From Zhihengliuella salsuginis (GTDB lineage: Bacteria; Actinomycetota; Actinomycetes; Actinomycetales; Micrococcaceae): a DNA stretch of 64,000 bases. Shown piece after piece: positions 8,965 to 17,681 of the stretch. Every line of letters begins with the position of its first letter. Positions within the stretch are counted from its first letter, which is position 1. Where the stretch lies: NCBI RefSeq assembly GCF_014651715.1, contig NZ_BMXK01000009.1:124001-188000 (forward strand), in the 5' to 3' direction. A program made the translations under genes and the position numbers. The notes under the pieces were generated by a model, which saw only the letters and a list, made by a program, of their open reading frames with translations, was not told the DNA's origin and did no database searches.

Positions 8965-10869
8965 CTAGCGCCGGTAGAGCTCCTCGATCTCCCCGGCGCA
9001 GGTCTCGACGACGGCGGCGCGCTTGAGCTTCATCGACGGCGTCAGGTGGCCCGAGGCCTCCGTGAACTCGCGGTCGACGATCGTGAACTTCTTGACCCCC
9101 TCGGCGTGGGAGACCGTCTTGTTCGCGGCATCGACCGCCGCCTGGATCTCGGAGAGGACCTCGGGGTGCCCGGCGGCCCGGGCGACGTCGAGGCCCTCGA
9201 GCCCGCGGGCGGCGGCCCACTGGGGCAGTTCGCCGGTGTCGAGCGTGACCAGTGCGGCGACGAAGGGGCGCTGGTCGCCGACCAGGACTACCTGGTCGAC
9301 GATCCGCCACGCGCGGATCAGCTCCTCGAGCGGGCCGGGGGAGACGTTCTTGCCGCCGGCGGTGACGATGAGGTCCTTCTTGCGGCCCGTGATGGTCAGG
9401 AACCCGTCCTCGTCCAGCTCGCCGAGGTCGCCGGTGGCGAAGAACCCGTCCTCGGTGAAGGCGGCCGCGGTCGCCTCCCCGTTGCCGTGGTAGCCGGCGA
9501 AGACCCCCACGCCGCGCAGCTGCACCTCGGAGTCGTCGGCGATCCGCACGGTCGTCCCGGGGGTCGGGAAGCCGACGCTGCCGACCCGCACGTAGTCGGG
9601 CTGGTTCACGGTGGCGGGCGCGGTCGACTCAGTCAGCCCGTAGCCCTCGAGCAGCTGCACCCCGGCACCGCGGAAGAAGTGGGCCAGGTCCTCGCCCAGT
9701 TCGCTGGCGCCGGAGATCGCGAACTTCGCCTCACCGCCGAGGACGGCGCGCAGCTTCGGGTAGAGCACCCGGTCGAAGAACGCGTGCTGCGCCCGGACGG
9801 ACAGGGGGAGCCTGGTGCCGGCTCCGCGGCCCACCGCGTCCCGGTGCCGGGACACCTCGATCGCGATCCGTTCGGCGCGCGCGAAGAGCCGGCCCCTGCC
9901 GGACTCCTCGGCCTTGGAAAGGGCGCCGGCGCGCACCTTCTCGAAGATCCGGGGCACCGCGAGCAGGAACGTCGGCTTGAAGCCCGCCAGGTCGCCCATC
10001 AGGTCGGCGACGTCCGGGCCGTGGGCCACGGTCGTGCCGGAGTGCACGCAGCACTGCTGGACGGCCCGCGCCAGCACGTGCGCGAGCGGCAGGAACATCA
10101 GGGTCCGCGAGCGGCCGTGGACGACCTCGCGCATGTGCGGGACGAGGTTCACGGCGACGCCCGCGAAGTTGCCGTGCGTCATCACGCAGCCCTTGGCCCG
10201 CCCGGTGGTCCCGGACGTGTAGACGAGGGTCGCGGTGTCGCTGTAGCCGGCCGAGGTGCGCGCGTCCTCGACCTGCGCGTCGGAGACCCGCGAGCGGGCT
10301 CCGGCGGCCAGGAGCAGCGCCAGGTCGCTGCCCGCGGTCAGGCCCGCGGGCACGACGCCGCCCGTCGCCTCGCCGGCGGCGCCCCCGCCCACGCTGTGCG
10401 CGGCATCGAAGCAGAAGATCTGGACGTCTTCGCCCAGCTTCTCGACGGCGTCCTCGACCACGGCGGCGCGCTCGGCCGACTCCGCGAACACGTGCCGCGC
10501 ACCGGAGTCCCGCAGGATCCACTCGACCTGGACGGCGGAGCTGGTCTCGTACACGGGCACGCTGACGGCCCCGGCGAACCAGACGGCCTGCTCGACGAGC
10601 GCCCACTCGTAGCGGGTCCGGGACATGATCGCCACCATGGAACCCGGCTCGACGCCGCGGTCGATGAGGGACTTGGCGAGGCGGCGCACCAGCGCCACGT
10701 ACCGGGGCGTGCTGATCTCCGTCCACCGGCCCGAGGAGTCCTTGACGGCGTAGAGCGGCGAGGCCGAGTCCGGGTCGGCGTTCTCGCGGTTCATCCGGTC
10801 GATGAGCAGCTGGGTGGTGTTGTAGGACTTGGGGAGCTCGACCAGCAGGTCGGTCCTGGCTTCGCGCAC
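8965..10869 (-). CDS. Long-chain fatty-acid-CoA ligase (AMP-forming, FadD15-like)
   Basis: A 634-residue adenylate-forming enzyme that activates fatty acids to acyl-CoA in two steps via acyl-AMP. Motifs in order: the P-loop YTSGTTGRAKG (around residue 225), GYGLTESTAP, FFATGDLGELDEDGFL with the hinge after it, and GRKKDLIVTAGGKNVSP. This order and length match bacterial long-chain synthetases, including mycobacterial FadD15. The GTG start has tcaggagaga upstream, and a TAGACT -10 lies at about 10904-10909 on the minus strand. It is transcribed separately from pmt. Chain-length preference cannot be read from sequence. Confidence 0.92.
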   Translation of the reverse strand: MREARTDLLVELPKSYNTTQLLIDRMNRENADPDSASPLYAVKDSSGRWTEISTPRYVALVRRLAKSLIDRGVEPGSMVAIMSRTRYEWALVEQAVWFAGAVSVPVYETSSAVQVEWILRDSGARHVFAESAERAAVVEDAVEKLGEDVQIFCFDAAHSVGGGAAGEATGGVVPAGLTAGSDLALLLAAGARSRVSDAQVEDARTSAGYSDTATLVYTSGTTGRAKGCVMTHGNFAGVAVNLVPHMREVVHGRSRTLMFLPLAHVLARAVQQCCVHSGTTVAHGPDVADLMGDLAGFKPTFLLAVPRIFEKVRAGALSKAEESGRGRLFARAERIAIEVSRHRDAVGRGAGTRLPLSVRAQHAFFDRVLYPKLRAVLGGEAKFAISGASELGEDLAHFFRGAGVQLLEGYGLTESTAPATVNQPDYVRVGSVGFPTPGTTVRIADDSEVQLRGVGVFAGYHGNGEATAAAFTEDGFFATGDLGELDEDGFLTITGRKKDLIVTAGGKNVSPGPLEELIRAWRIVDQVVLVGDQRPFVAALVTLDTGELPQWAAARGLEGLDVARAAGHPEVLSEIQAAVDAANKTVSHAEGVKKFTIVDREFTEASGHLTPSMKLKRAAVVETCAGEIEELYRR

Positions 10870-10924
10870 GGTTCTCTCCTGACGAGGCGGTCTTCGGTCA
10901 ACAGTCTAGTCAGCGGCGCGCCGT

Positions 10925-10952
10925 GCCCCGGCCGCCGGTCCCGACCCGGGGC
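10925..10952 (-). terminator. Hairpin immediately after the pmt stop
   Basis: Seven-bp perfect arms GCCCCGG/CCGGGGC with a 14-nt loop, adjacent to the pmt stop codon and upstream of the acyl-CoA synthetase promoter. A short T-less hairpin, so only moderately certain. Confidence 0.5.
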
Positions 10953-12707
10953 CTATCCCCAGCTGGGCAGCCAGACCCTCAGGTGCCAGGCCTCGTAGCT
11001 GATGGTCTGCCCGGTCCAGACCGGCCAGAAGAACGCCGAGAGTGCGATCGCCAGCGCCATGAACACCCCGACGACGGCGAGGCCGGCGCGGCGGCGCTCG
11101 GACGCCACCGCGGTGCGGGCGTCGTCGTGCTCCGGGGGCGCCGCGGACGGCGGCAGGTGGCCCAGCGGCGGGCCGGCCGGCGAGCCCGGCAGCAGGCGCG
11201 GGCGCCGGCCGGCGGTCGGCGCGCCGAGCGCGAGCCCCAGCACGTAGGCGAGGGCGAGCATCATGAACGGGTGGAAGGCGATCGTGTAGAAGAAGAACAT
11301 GGTGCGCTCGGGGTAGAACCACCACGGGACGAACCCGGCGGCGACGCCGGCGAGGATCGCGCCGGCCCGCCAGTCGCGGGCCCCGGCCCAGAAGAACAGG
11401 ACGACCAGCAGGGCCAGGGCCGCCGACCACCAGATGAGCGGGTTCGGCAGGTCCGTGACGACGCGGCTGCACGTCTCGAACGCGCAGCCGTCGGCGGCGG
11501 TGGGGGAGTCGTAGTGGTAGAGGACCGGCCGGCCCGCGAAGAGCCAGGTCTCCGGGCCGGACTCCCAGGAGTGCTCCGACCCGAGCCCCCGGTGGAAGTC
11601 GTAGGCGCTGCGGTGGTATTCGGCGAGCGAGCGCAGCGCATCCGGGACCAGCGGCCACGCCGCCTCCGGGTTGTTCTCCGCCCACTGGCGGTGGTAGCCG
11701 CCCGCCGTGCGCAGCCATCCAGTCCACGTCGCCAGGTACGTGGCGGCGGCCGCGGGGATGATGGTGAGGAACGCCGGGATCCCGTCGCGGAAGAGCCCCG
11801 CGGCGCCCCAGTACCGCACCCCGGCGGCACGGCGCGCGCCCACGTCCCAGAGGACCGTCAGCAGGCCGAACGCCGCGACGTACGCGAGCGCCGACCACTT
11901 GGTGCCCACCGCCGCGCCGAGCATCACGCCGGCGACGAGCCGCCACGGGCGCCACGCGTTCCACGGCCCGTAGAGCAGCTGCGCCGCACGCTGTCCCGGC
12001 ACGACGGCGGCCGCGGCCAGCGCGGCGAGGCGGCGGCGTCCGTCGTCGCGGTCGAGGAGCAGCACGTAGAACGCGGCGAGGCAGAAGAACATCGTGAAGA
12101 TGTCCAGCAGGGCGGTGCGCGACATGACGATGTGGTGGCCGTCGACGGCGGTGAGCAGTGCCGCGATGCCGCCGAGCAGGATCGAGCCGAGCAGCTTGCG
12201 GCCCACCAGGTAGACGAGGAGAACGGAGAGCGTCCCCGCCACGGCCGGGGCGAACCGCCAGCCGAGCCCGTTGTCGGTGCCGAACGCGAGCATGCCGAGC
12301 CCGATCAGCCACTTGCCCAGGGGCGGGTGGACCACGTAGGAGCGCTCGTCGAGGGGCTGCGGGTCGCCCGCGAGGAAGGCCTCGTCGGCACCCTCGTCGG
12401 GCCACTGCCGCTCGAAGCCCGACTGGAGCAGCGTGAAGGCGTCCTTGACGTAGTAGGTCTCGTCGAAGATCAGATCGTGCGGGGTGGACAGGTTCACCAG
12501 CCGCAGCCAGGCCGCCAGGGCCGTGATGAGCGCAGGAACGAGCCAGAAGGCGTGGCGGGTGGCGAAGGCCCAGACGGCCGCCGGCGTGCCCGGGATCCGC
12601 GTCCGCGGCGGCCCGCCGGTGCCGGGCGGCGCGGACGGACCCAGCAGCCGCTCGCGCAGCGCGGTCCGGCTCGTGGCGGCCTCGGGCGATCGGATCCATC
12701 TGGTCAC
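10953..12707 (-). CDS. pmt: Dolichyl/polyprenyl-phosphate-mannose protein O-mannosyltransferase (GT39)
   Basis: A 584-residue multi-pass membrane enzyme that transfers mannose from polyprenyl-phosphomannose to Ser/Thr of secreted proteins. After the first helix come LSTPHDLIFDETYYVKDA, with the conserved acidic DE, and VVHPPLGKWLIGLGM; both are hallmarks of actinobacterial Pmt (Rv1002c family). A large loop (about 300-400) with RSAYDFHRGL and the Cys pair around CAFETC precedes the final helices. The frame extends 24 codons upstream, but that would overlap rsmI. TAGAGT seven bases before GTG (VTRWIRSP) supports the start used here. Divergent from rsmI, as in mycobacteria. Confidence 0.92.
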   Translation of the reverse strand: MTRWIRSPEAATSRTALRERLLGPSAPPGTGGPPRTRIPGTPAAVWAFATRHAFWLVPALITALAAWLRLVNLSTPHDLIFDETYYVKDAFTLLQSGFERQWPDEGADEAFLAGDPQPLDERSYVVHPPLGKWLIGLGMLAFGTDNGLGWRFAPAVAGTLSVLLVYLVGRKLLGSILLGGIAALLTAVDGHHIVMSRTALLDIFTMFFCLAAFYVLLLDRDDGRRRLAALAAAAVVPGQRAAQLLYGPWNAWRPWRLVAGVMLGAAVGTKWSALAYVAAFGLLTVLWDVGARRAAGVRYWGAAGLFRDGIPAFLTIIPAAAATYLATWTGWLRTAGGYHRQWAENNPEAAWPLVPDALRSLAEYHRSAYDFHRGLGSEHSWESGPETWLFAGRPVLYHYDSPTAADGCAFETCSRVVTDLPNPLIWWSAALALLVVLFFWAGARDWRAGAILAGVAAGFVPWWFYPERTMFFFYTIAFHPFMMLALAYVLGLALGAPTAGRRPRLLPGSPAGPPLGHLPPSAAPPEHDDARTAVASERRRAGLAVVGVFMALAIALSAFFWPVWTGQTISYEAWHLRVWLPSWG

Positions 12708-12772
12708 GATGGCCACTCTAGCGGCCGACCCGAACCACCGTGGGCACCCCGCGTCCGCGATAGGCTGGGCGG

Positions 12773-13693
12773 GTGGCACAGCGCAGCAGTGGAGAGACCG
12801 AAGAGAACGCCTCGAGCCCCGCGGAAACGGCGGCCCGGGCGCTCGTCGAGCAGACCCCGGGGAACGGGCAGATCGTGCTCGCCGCGACCCCGATCGGGAA
12901 CCTCTCCGACGCGTCGCCGCGGCTCATCGAGCTGATGCGCTCGGCCCACGTGGTCGCCGCCGAGGACACCCGGCGCCTGCTGCACCTGGCCAACGCCCTC
13001 GGCGTGCGCGTGCCGGGGCGGCTGGTCAGCTACCACGAGCACAACGAGGCCTCCCGCATCGCCGAGCTGCTCGAGATCGTCGAGGCCGGCGCCACCCTGC
13101 TGGTCGTCTCCGACGCGGGCATGCCGGCCGTCTCCGACCCCGGTTTCCGGCTCGTCGAGGCCGCCGTCGCCGCAGGAGTCACGGTCACCGCGGTGCCGGG
13201 CCCGTCGGCGGTGCTGACGGCGCTCTCCCTCTCCGGGCTGCCGACCGACCGCTTCACCTTCGAGGGCTTCCTGCCCCGCAAGACGGGCGACCGGGCCTCC
13301 CGCCTGGCCGACCTGGCCGACGAGCGCCGCACCATGGTCTTCTTCGAGGCCCCCCACCGGCTGCACGCCATGCTCAGGGCGCTGGGCGGGGCGTTCGGCG
13401 GATCCCGTCCGGCCGCCGTCGCCCGCGAACTGACCAAACTGCACGAGGAGGTCAGGCGCGGACCGCTCGACGAGCTGGCCGCCTGGGCGGAGGAGGGCGT
13501 GCGCGGCGAGATCGCCGTCGTCGTCTCCGGCAAGACGGAAGCCGACGCCGAAGACGACGTCGACCACGTGGCCGCGGTGCAGTCCATGATGGACTCGGGG
13601 ATGCGCCTCAAGGATGCCGTCGCCGCGGTGGCCGAGCGCGACCGGATCTCCAAGCGCGAGCTGTACGCCGCCGTCGTGGCCGCGCGACAATGA
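12773..13693 (+). CDS. rsmI: 16S rRNA (cytidine1402-2'-O)-methyltransferase
   Basis: A 306-residue SAM-dependent enzyme that 2'-O-methylates C1402 in the ribosomal P site. The tetrapyrrole-methylase fold is clear: IVLAATPIGNLSDASPR, the AAEDTRRLLHL motif, SDAGMPAVSDPG and AVPGPSAVLTALSLSGL, then FEGFLPRK. The N-terminal 35 residues are extra and low-complexity. The GTG start lies six bases after TAGGCT (leaderless type). Divergent from pmt with a 65-bp shared promoter region. Confidence 0.96.
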   Translation: MAQRSSGETEENASSPAETAARALVEQTPGNGQIVLAATPIGNLSDASPRLIELMRSAHVVAAEDTRRLLHLANALGVRVPGRLVSYHEHNEASRIAELLEIVEAGATLLVVSDAGMPAVSDPGFRLVEAAVAAGVTVTAVPGPSAVLTALSLSGLPTDRFTFEGFLPRKTGDRASRLADLADERRTMVFFEAPHRLHAMLRALGGAFGGSRPAAVARELTKLHEEVRRGPLDELAAWAEEGVRGEIAVVVSGKTEADAEDDVDHVAAVQSMMDSGMRLKDAVAAVAERDRISKRELYAAVVAARQ

Positions 13694-13746
13694 GTCACGA
13701 AGCGACGTGCATCGTAGTCCGATTTTCGCGGCTCTCGGGCGTCGCC

Positions 13747-13752
13747 TAGATT
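13747..13752 (+). promoter_or_regulatory. Probable -10 element (TAGATT) of the aldehyde dehydrogenase gene
   Basis: TAGATT fits the actinobacterial TANNNT -10 and lies 40 bp before the ATG in the only AT-richer stretch of the gap. It leaves a short leader with gggagtt as ribosome binding site. No convincing -35 was found. Confidence 0.4.
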
Positions 13753-13792
13753 TAGCAGCTGTCCAGCACTATCGATTCCCGGGAGTTAAACA

Positions 13793-15274
13793 ATGACGAT
13801 TACGCCCGAACGCGAAGCCGAGCTCCTCGCTTCCGTCCCCACCGGACTTCTCATCGGCGGCGAATGGCGCGACGCCTCCGACGGCGCCACCTTCGACGTG
13901 CACGACCCGGCGACCGGCAAGGTGCTCGCGACCCTCGCCTCGGCCACCAGCGAGGACGCCCTCGCCGCCCTCGACGCCGCGGATGCCGCGCAGGCCGAGT
14001 GGGCCCTGACGCCGGCCCGCGAGCGTTCGAACATCCTGCGCCGCGCCTTCGACCTGATCAGCGAGCGCTCCGAGGACTTCGCGCTGCTCATGACGCTGGA
14101 AATGGGCAAGCCGCTGCCGGAGGCCCGCGGCGAGGTCGCCTACGGCAACGAGTTCATGCGCTGGTTCTCCGAGGAGGCCGTGCGCGACTACGGCCGGTAC
14201 ATCACCACGCCCGAGGGCAAGAACAAGATCCTCGTCCAGAACAAGCCGGTCGGCCCGTGCCTGCTCATCACCCCCTGGAACTTCCCGCTGGCGATGGCCA
14301 CCCGCAAGGTCGGCCCGGCGATCGCCGCCGGCTGCACCATGGTCCTGAAGCCGGCCAAGCTGACGCCGCTGACGAGCCAGCTCTTCGCGGCGACCCTGCT
14401 CGAGGCCGGCCTCCCGGCCGGCGTGCTCAACGTCGTCTCCGGCAAGAGCGCCTCGGCCATCTCCGGCCCGGTCATGGCCGATCCGCGGCTGCGCAAGGTC
14501 TCCTTCACCGGGTCGACGCCGGTCGGCAAGCGCCTGCTGAAGGACGCCGCCGACAACGTGCTGCGCACCTCGATGGAGCTCGGCGGCAATGCCCCGTTCC
14601 TGGTCTTCGAGGACGCGGACCTGGACAAGGCCGTCGAGGGCGCCATGGCGGCCAAGATGCGCAACATGGGCGAGGCCTGCACGGCCGCGAACCGCTTCCT
14701 GGTACAGGACACGATCGCCGAGGAGTTCACGCGCAGGTTCGCCGAGGCCATGGGCCGGCTGACGCCGGGCCGCGGCACCGAGGACTCCTCGACTGTCGGC
14801 CCGCTCATCGAGTCCTCCGCCCGCGACGACGTGCACGCGCTCGTCTCCGGGGCCGTCGACTCCGGTGCGGTGGCCGTCACGGGCGGCGAGCCGCTGGCCG
14901 GCGACGGCTACTTCTACGCCCCGACCGTGCTCGGAAACGTGCCCAACGACGCGGCGATCCTGCGCGAGGAGATCTTCGGCCCGGTCGCCCCGGTGACGAC
15001 GTTCGCGACCGAGGAGGAGGCCATCAAGCTCGCCAACGCCAGCGAGTACGGCCTGGCCTCGTACCTCTTCACGTCCGACTACGCGCGCATGTTCCGGGTC
15101 GCGGAGCAGATCGAGTTCGGCATGATCGGCTTCAACGCCGGCATCATCTCGAACGCGGCCGCCCCGTTCGGCGGCGTCAAGCAGTCGGGCATGGGCCGCG
15201 AGGGCGGCACCGAGGGCATCGCCGAGTACAGCACCGTGCAGTACATCGGCATCGCCGACCCGTACGCGAAGTAG
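13793..15274 (+). CDS. gabD: NAD(P)-dependent succinate-semialdehyde dehydrogenase-type aldehyde dehydrogenase
   Basis: A 493-residue class-3-fold aldehyde dehydrogenase. LLITPWNFPLAMATRKVGPA and KPAKLTPLTS form the cofactor site, FTGSTPVGK is the Rossmann turn, MELGGNAP contains the general-base Glu and NMGEACTAANRF the catalytic Cys. The PWNFPLAM..R segment and the length match GabD-type enzymes that oxidise succinate semialdehyde to succinate at the end of GABA breakdown. No aminotransferase gene is adjacent, so other semialdehydes are possible. Monocistronic by spacing; gggagtt precedes the ATG. Confidence 0.85.
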   Translation: MTITPEREAELLASVPTGLLIGGEWRDASDGATFDVHDPATGKVLATLASATSEDALAALDAADAAQAEWALTPARERSNILRRAFDLISERSEDFALLMTLEMGKPLPEARGEVAYGNEFMRWFSEEAVRDYGRYITTPEGKNKILVQNKPVGPCLLITPWNFPLAMATRKVGPAIAAGCTMVLKPAKLTPLTSQLFAATLLEAGLPAGVLNVVSGKSASAISGPVMADPRLRKVSFTGSTPVGKRLLKDAADNVLRTSMELGGNAPFLVFEDADLDKAVEGAMAAKMRNMGEACTAANRFLVQDTIAEEFTRRFAEAMGRLTPGRGTEDSSTVGPLIESSARDDVHALVSGAVDSGAVAVTGGEPLAGDGYFYAPTVLGNVPNDAAILREEIFGPVAPVTTFATEEEAIKLANASEYGLASYLFTSDYARMFRVAEQIEFGMIGFNAGIISNAAAPFGGVKQSGMGREGGTEGIAEYSTVQYIGIADPYAK

Positions 15275-15316
15275 CACGGGAGGCGCCGGCGGGCGGGTCT
15301 GGCTAGGATGGAACGC

Positions 15317-16285
15317 GTGTCTGATTCGCGCGTGACCCCCGGTTCGACCCCGCCCGCCTTCGTGTCCGAGGAGGCCGACGACGTCGTCGTCCCCGAGGGG
15401 GCGAGCCCGCAAGAGGCCGAGCGGCTGGCCGCCCAGGCGGCCCGGCGCCGTCGTCGTTCCGAATACCCGCCGGCGCCGGAGCCGCTGCCCGTCCCGGTAC
15501 CCGACAACCACACGCACCTGGAGGCGCGGGCAGTGCGGAGCGCGGTGTCCGTCGCGGACGCGCTCGACACGGCGAACGCCGTCGGCGTCCCGGGCGTCGT
15601 GCAGGTCGGCTGCGACGTCGAGTCCTCGAGGTTCGCCGTCGAGGCCGCCGCCGCGGATCCGCGCGTGCTCGCCGCCGTCGCCATCCACCCGAACGACGCC
15701 GCGCCGCTCGCCGAGGCGGGCGGGCTCGACGCGGCGATCGTCGAGATCGACGTGCTCGCCGGGCACGAGCGCGTGCGCGCGGTGGGGGAGACCGGGCTCG
15801 ACTACTTCCGCACCGGCCCCGAGGGGCACGCCGACCAGCGGGCCTCGTTCGAGGCGCACCTGGACATCGCCGTACGGCGCGGCAAGGCGCTCCAGATCCA
15901 CGACCGCGACGCGCACGACGACGTCGTCGACGTGCTCCGCAGCGCTCCGCGGCTTCCCGAGCACGTGGTCTTCCACTGCTTCTCCGGAGACGCGCAGTTG
16001 GCGCGGATCTGCAACGACAACGGCTGGTACATGTCGTTCGCCGGCACCGTGACCTTCAAGAACTCGACGGGACTGCACGAGGCGCTCTCGCTGGCGGACC
16101 CGGAGCTGGTCCTGGTCGAGACGGACGCGCCGTACCTGACCCCGCACCCCTACCGCGGCCGGCCGAACGCCGCCTACATGACCCCCTACACGGTGCGGTT
16201 CATGGCCGGGCACACCGGGCGCGATCTGGCCGGGCTCTGCACGCAGCTGGCGGCGAACACGCGCCGCGTCTACGGGGAGTTCTAG
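15317..16285 (+). CDS. tatD: TatD family metal-dependent deoxyribonuclease
   Basis: A 322-residue TIM-barrel hydrolase. Metal ligands are visible as DNHTHL (HxH, near residue 66), GETGLDYF, QIHDRDAHDD, FHCFSGD and VETDAPYLTP. Family members act as 3'-5' DNases or RNases and are linked to DNA repair. About 60 extra disordered residues precede the barrel. An ATG three codons upstream was rejected because it overlaps the TAGGAT -10, which lies seven bases before this GTG. The 3' end overlaps the convergent MauE-thioredoxin gene by 4 bp. Confidence 0.92.
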   Translation: MSDSRVTPGSTPPAFVSEEADDVVVPEGASPQEAERLAAQAARRRRRSEYPPAPEPLPVPVPDNHTHLEARAVRSAVSVADALDTANAVGVPGVVQVGCDVESSRFAVEAAAADPRVLAAVAIHPNDAAPLAEAGGLDAAIVEIDVLAGHERVRAVGETGLDYFRTGPEGHADQRASFEAHLDIAVRRGKALQIHDRDAHDDVVDVLRSAPRLPEHVVFHCFSGDAQLARICNDNGWYMSFAGTVTFKNSTGLHEALSLADPELVLVETDAPYLTPHPYRGRPNAAYMTPYTVRFMAGHTGRDLAGLCTQLAANTRRVYGEF

Positions 16286-17409
16286 GACTCCACCGAGTCG
16301 GCGACGACGCCGGCCAGCGCGGAGATGTACTCGGCCCCGGTGGTCGGGCCCGCGGCGATGGAGCCGTCCGGCGCCACGAGCAGCGCGGACGGCGTGTAGC
16401 GGACGCCGAGCAGCTGCTGGATCGCGAGGCTGTCGTCCACCAGCACCAGCTCGCGCACCTCGGGGTGCTCCTCGGCGAACTGCTCCGGCGCCCGCGAGAC
16501 GAGCAGACGCACCCCGACCCGGTCGCCGAACCGCTCCCGCCAGTTGTCGAGGGCCTCGAGCACCTCGTCGCACGCCCGGCAGGCGGGGCGCACCAGGATC
16601 AGCAGGGTCGCCCCTCGGGGGAGCGACTGGCGCAGACCGCGCGTCTCGGCGGATCCGGCGGCGCGGACCATGACCTTCGGCAGCGCCACGCCGGTCAGAT
16701 CCTCGGGCTGGGCGTCGTCCAGCGACGACGGCGCGGGACGCTCGCTCAGCAGCCAGCGCACCGGGGTCCCGCCCGCGGGCTCCTCTGCTTCGCCGCCTGC
16801 CGGATCCCCGGCCGGCTCCGGGGCCGTCCGGCCGGCCCCGGCCGGGGCCGCGACGATCGTGCCGGCGCCCGGGCCGCGGCCGGTGAGCTGCTGCCACGTC
16901 AGGGGTACCGCTGCGGCGACGACGACGGCAGCGAGCCACCACCAGTCGCCGGGGGCGAAGGCGAGGAAGTCGGAGGGCACGGAGCGTCCGGAGCCCGCGA
17001 AGACCACCGCGCCGAGTCCCAGAACCACGAGGCCGAGGTTGCGGGCCAGGTCCCAGCGGGTGGTCGCGCCCCGGCCGAATCGGCCGAAGCAGGCGCAGTC
17101 CTGCGCCTCGCCGCTGCGGAGCACCGCCGCGATGAGCCACGTGTAGAACAGGCAGAGAGCGAGGGCGAGAGCCGCGACGACGAGGGCGGCCGGCCAGGGG
17201 GTGGTGACCAGCCCGATGGCCAGCAGGATCTCGAGCCAGGGGTGGAGCCGGCGCACCAGCGGGTGGTTCACGATCCGGGGCACGCCTGGCCCCGATAGCG
17301 GAGTGGCCGTTACCTTTTCTTGAGATTCCGTCATGATCTTCGCCACGCCAGCGACGGTGAGGATCAGGGCGAGGGTCAGAGGTGTGGTGACTAGTGCAAA
17401 CGTCGTCAT
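16282..17409 (-). CDS. MauE/DoxX-like membrane domain fused to a thioredoxin-fold domain
   Basis: A 375-residue fusion. Residues 1-165 hold four to five membrane helices of the MauE/DoxX type, with SGEAQDCACFGRFG between helices supplying a Cys pair. After a Pro/Ala/Gly-rich linker, residues about 230-375 form a TlpA/peroxiredoxin-like thioredoxin domain with LLILVRPACRACDEVLEAL (CRAC active site) and a cis-Pro region at RYTPSALLV. Such fusions are proposed to pass reducing equivalents across the membrane, as in maturation of secreted proteins. The ATG at MTTFALV follows GACAAT by seven bases; an ATG nine bases upstream (MVDM) is also possible. Confidence 0.8.
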   Translation of the reverse strand: MTTFALVTTPLTLALILTVAGVAKIMTESQEKVTATPLSGPGVPRIVNHPLVRRLHPWLEILLAIGLVTTPWPAALVVAALALALCLFYTWLIAAVLRSGEAQDCACFGRFGRGATTRWDLARNLGLVVLGLGAVVFAGSGRSVPSDFLAFAPGDWWWLAAVVVAAAVPLTWQQLTGRGPGAGTIVAAPAGAGRTAPEPAGDPAGGEAEEPAGGTPVRWLLSERPAPSSLDDAQPEDLTGVALPKVMVRAAGSAETRGLRQSLPRGATLLILVRPACRACDEVLEALDNWRERFGDRVGVRLLVSRAPEQFAEEHPEVRELVLVDDSLAIQQLLGVRYTPSALLVAPDGSIAAGPTTGAEYISALAGVVADSVES

Positions 17410-17481
17410 GTCGACCATTGTCGCACCCGCGGTCCCGCCCCGTTCGAGGCGGCGCCGGGCGGTGCGGACGCCGTCAGCTGT

Positions 17482-17510
17482 TTGTGACTTGATAACGGAA
17501 CGGTTACGGT
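17482..17510 (+). promoter_or_regulatory. Putative rpf promoter with an imperfect inverted repeat between -35 and -10
   Basis: TTGTGA - 17 bp - TACGGT, a good spacing. GATAACggaacgGTTAC, an imperfect inverted repeat, lies from 17491 into the -10 and may be a regulator site; flanking TGTGACTT and AAGTGACAC are similar direct repeats. Which regulator binds is not known from sequence; MtrA, which controls rpf genes in related bacteria, is one candidate. Confidence 0.5.
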
Positions 17511-17547
17511 GGAAGTGACACAGCCGGGATCGGGGAAGGTTTCGGGT

Positions 17548-17667
17548 ATGCCGCGCTCCACGCGCGGCATCAGCATCATTCGCATCAACCATCGGTGGTT
17601 TGGACATTCCGTTCGTATGTCCAACCTTGCCTTCTGCCGCCGAGCTCCCCGTACCTGGACGGCAGAA
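17548..17667 (+). promoter_or_regulatory. Structured 5' leader of rpf: three consecutive perfect stem-loops
   Basis: Stem 1: 17548-17556/17562-17570, 9 bp with a 5-nt loop (ATGCCGCGC). Stem 2: 17600-17607/17617-17624, 8 bp with a 9-nt loop (TTGGACAT). Stem 3: 17632-17639/17660-17667, 8 bp with a 20-nt loop (TTCTGCCG). The last stem ends 14 bp before the rpf ATG, over the weak ttgggaa ribosome site. The leader resembles a regulatory RNA in layout, but the conserved GGGGAACC and CCGTCAGCTAACC segments of the ydaO c-di-AMP riboswitch are absent. Confidence 0.5.
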
Positions 17668-17681
17668 CAGTTGGGAATTTC

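Noticed and set aside
17411-17681. ydaO-type c-di-AMP riboswitch before rpf
   Set aside because: The conserved GGGGAACC, TAGGGC and CCGTCAGCTAACC blocks are missing, so I list only an unassigned structured leader.
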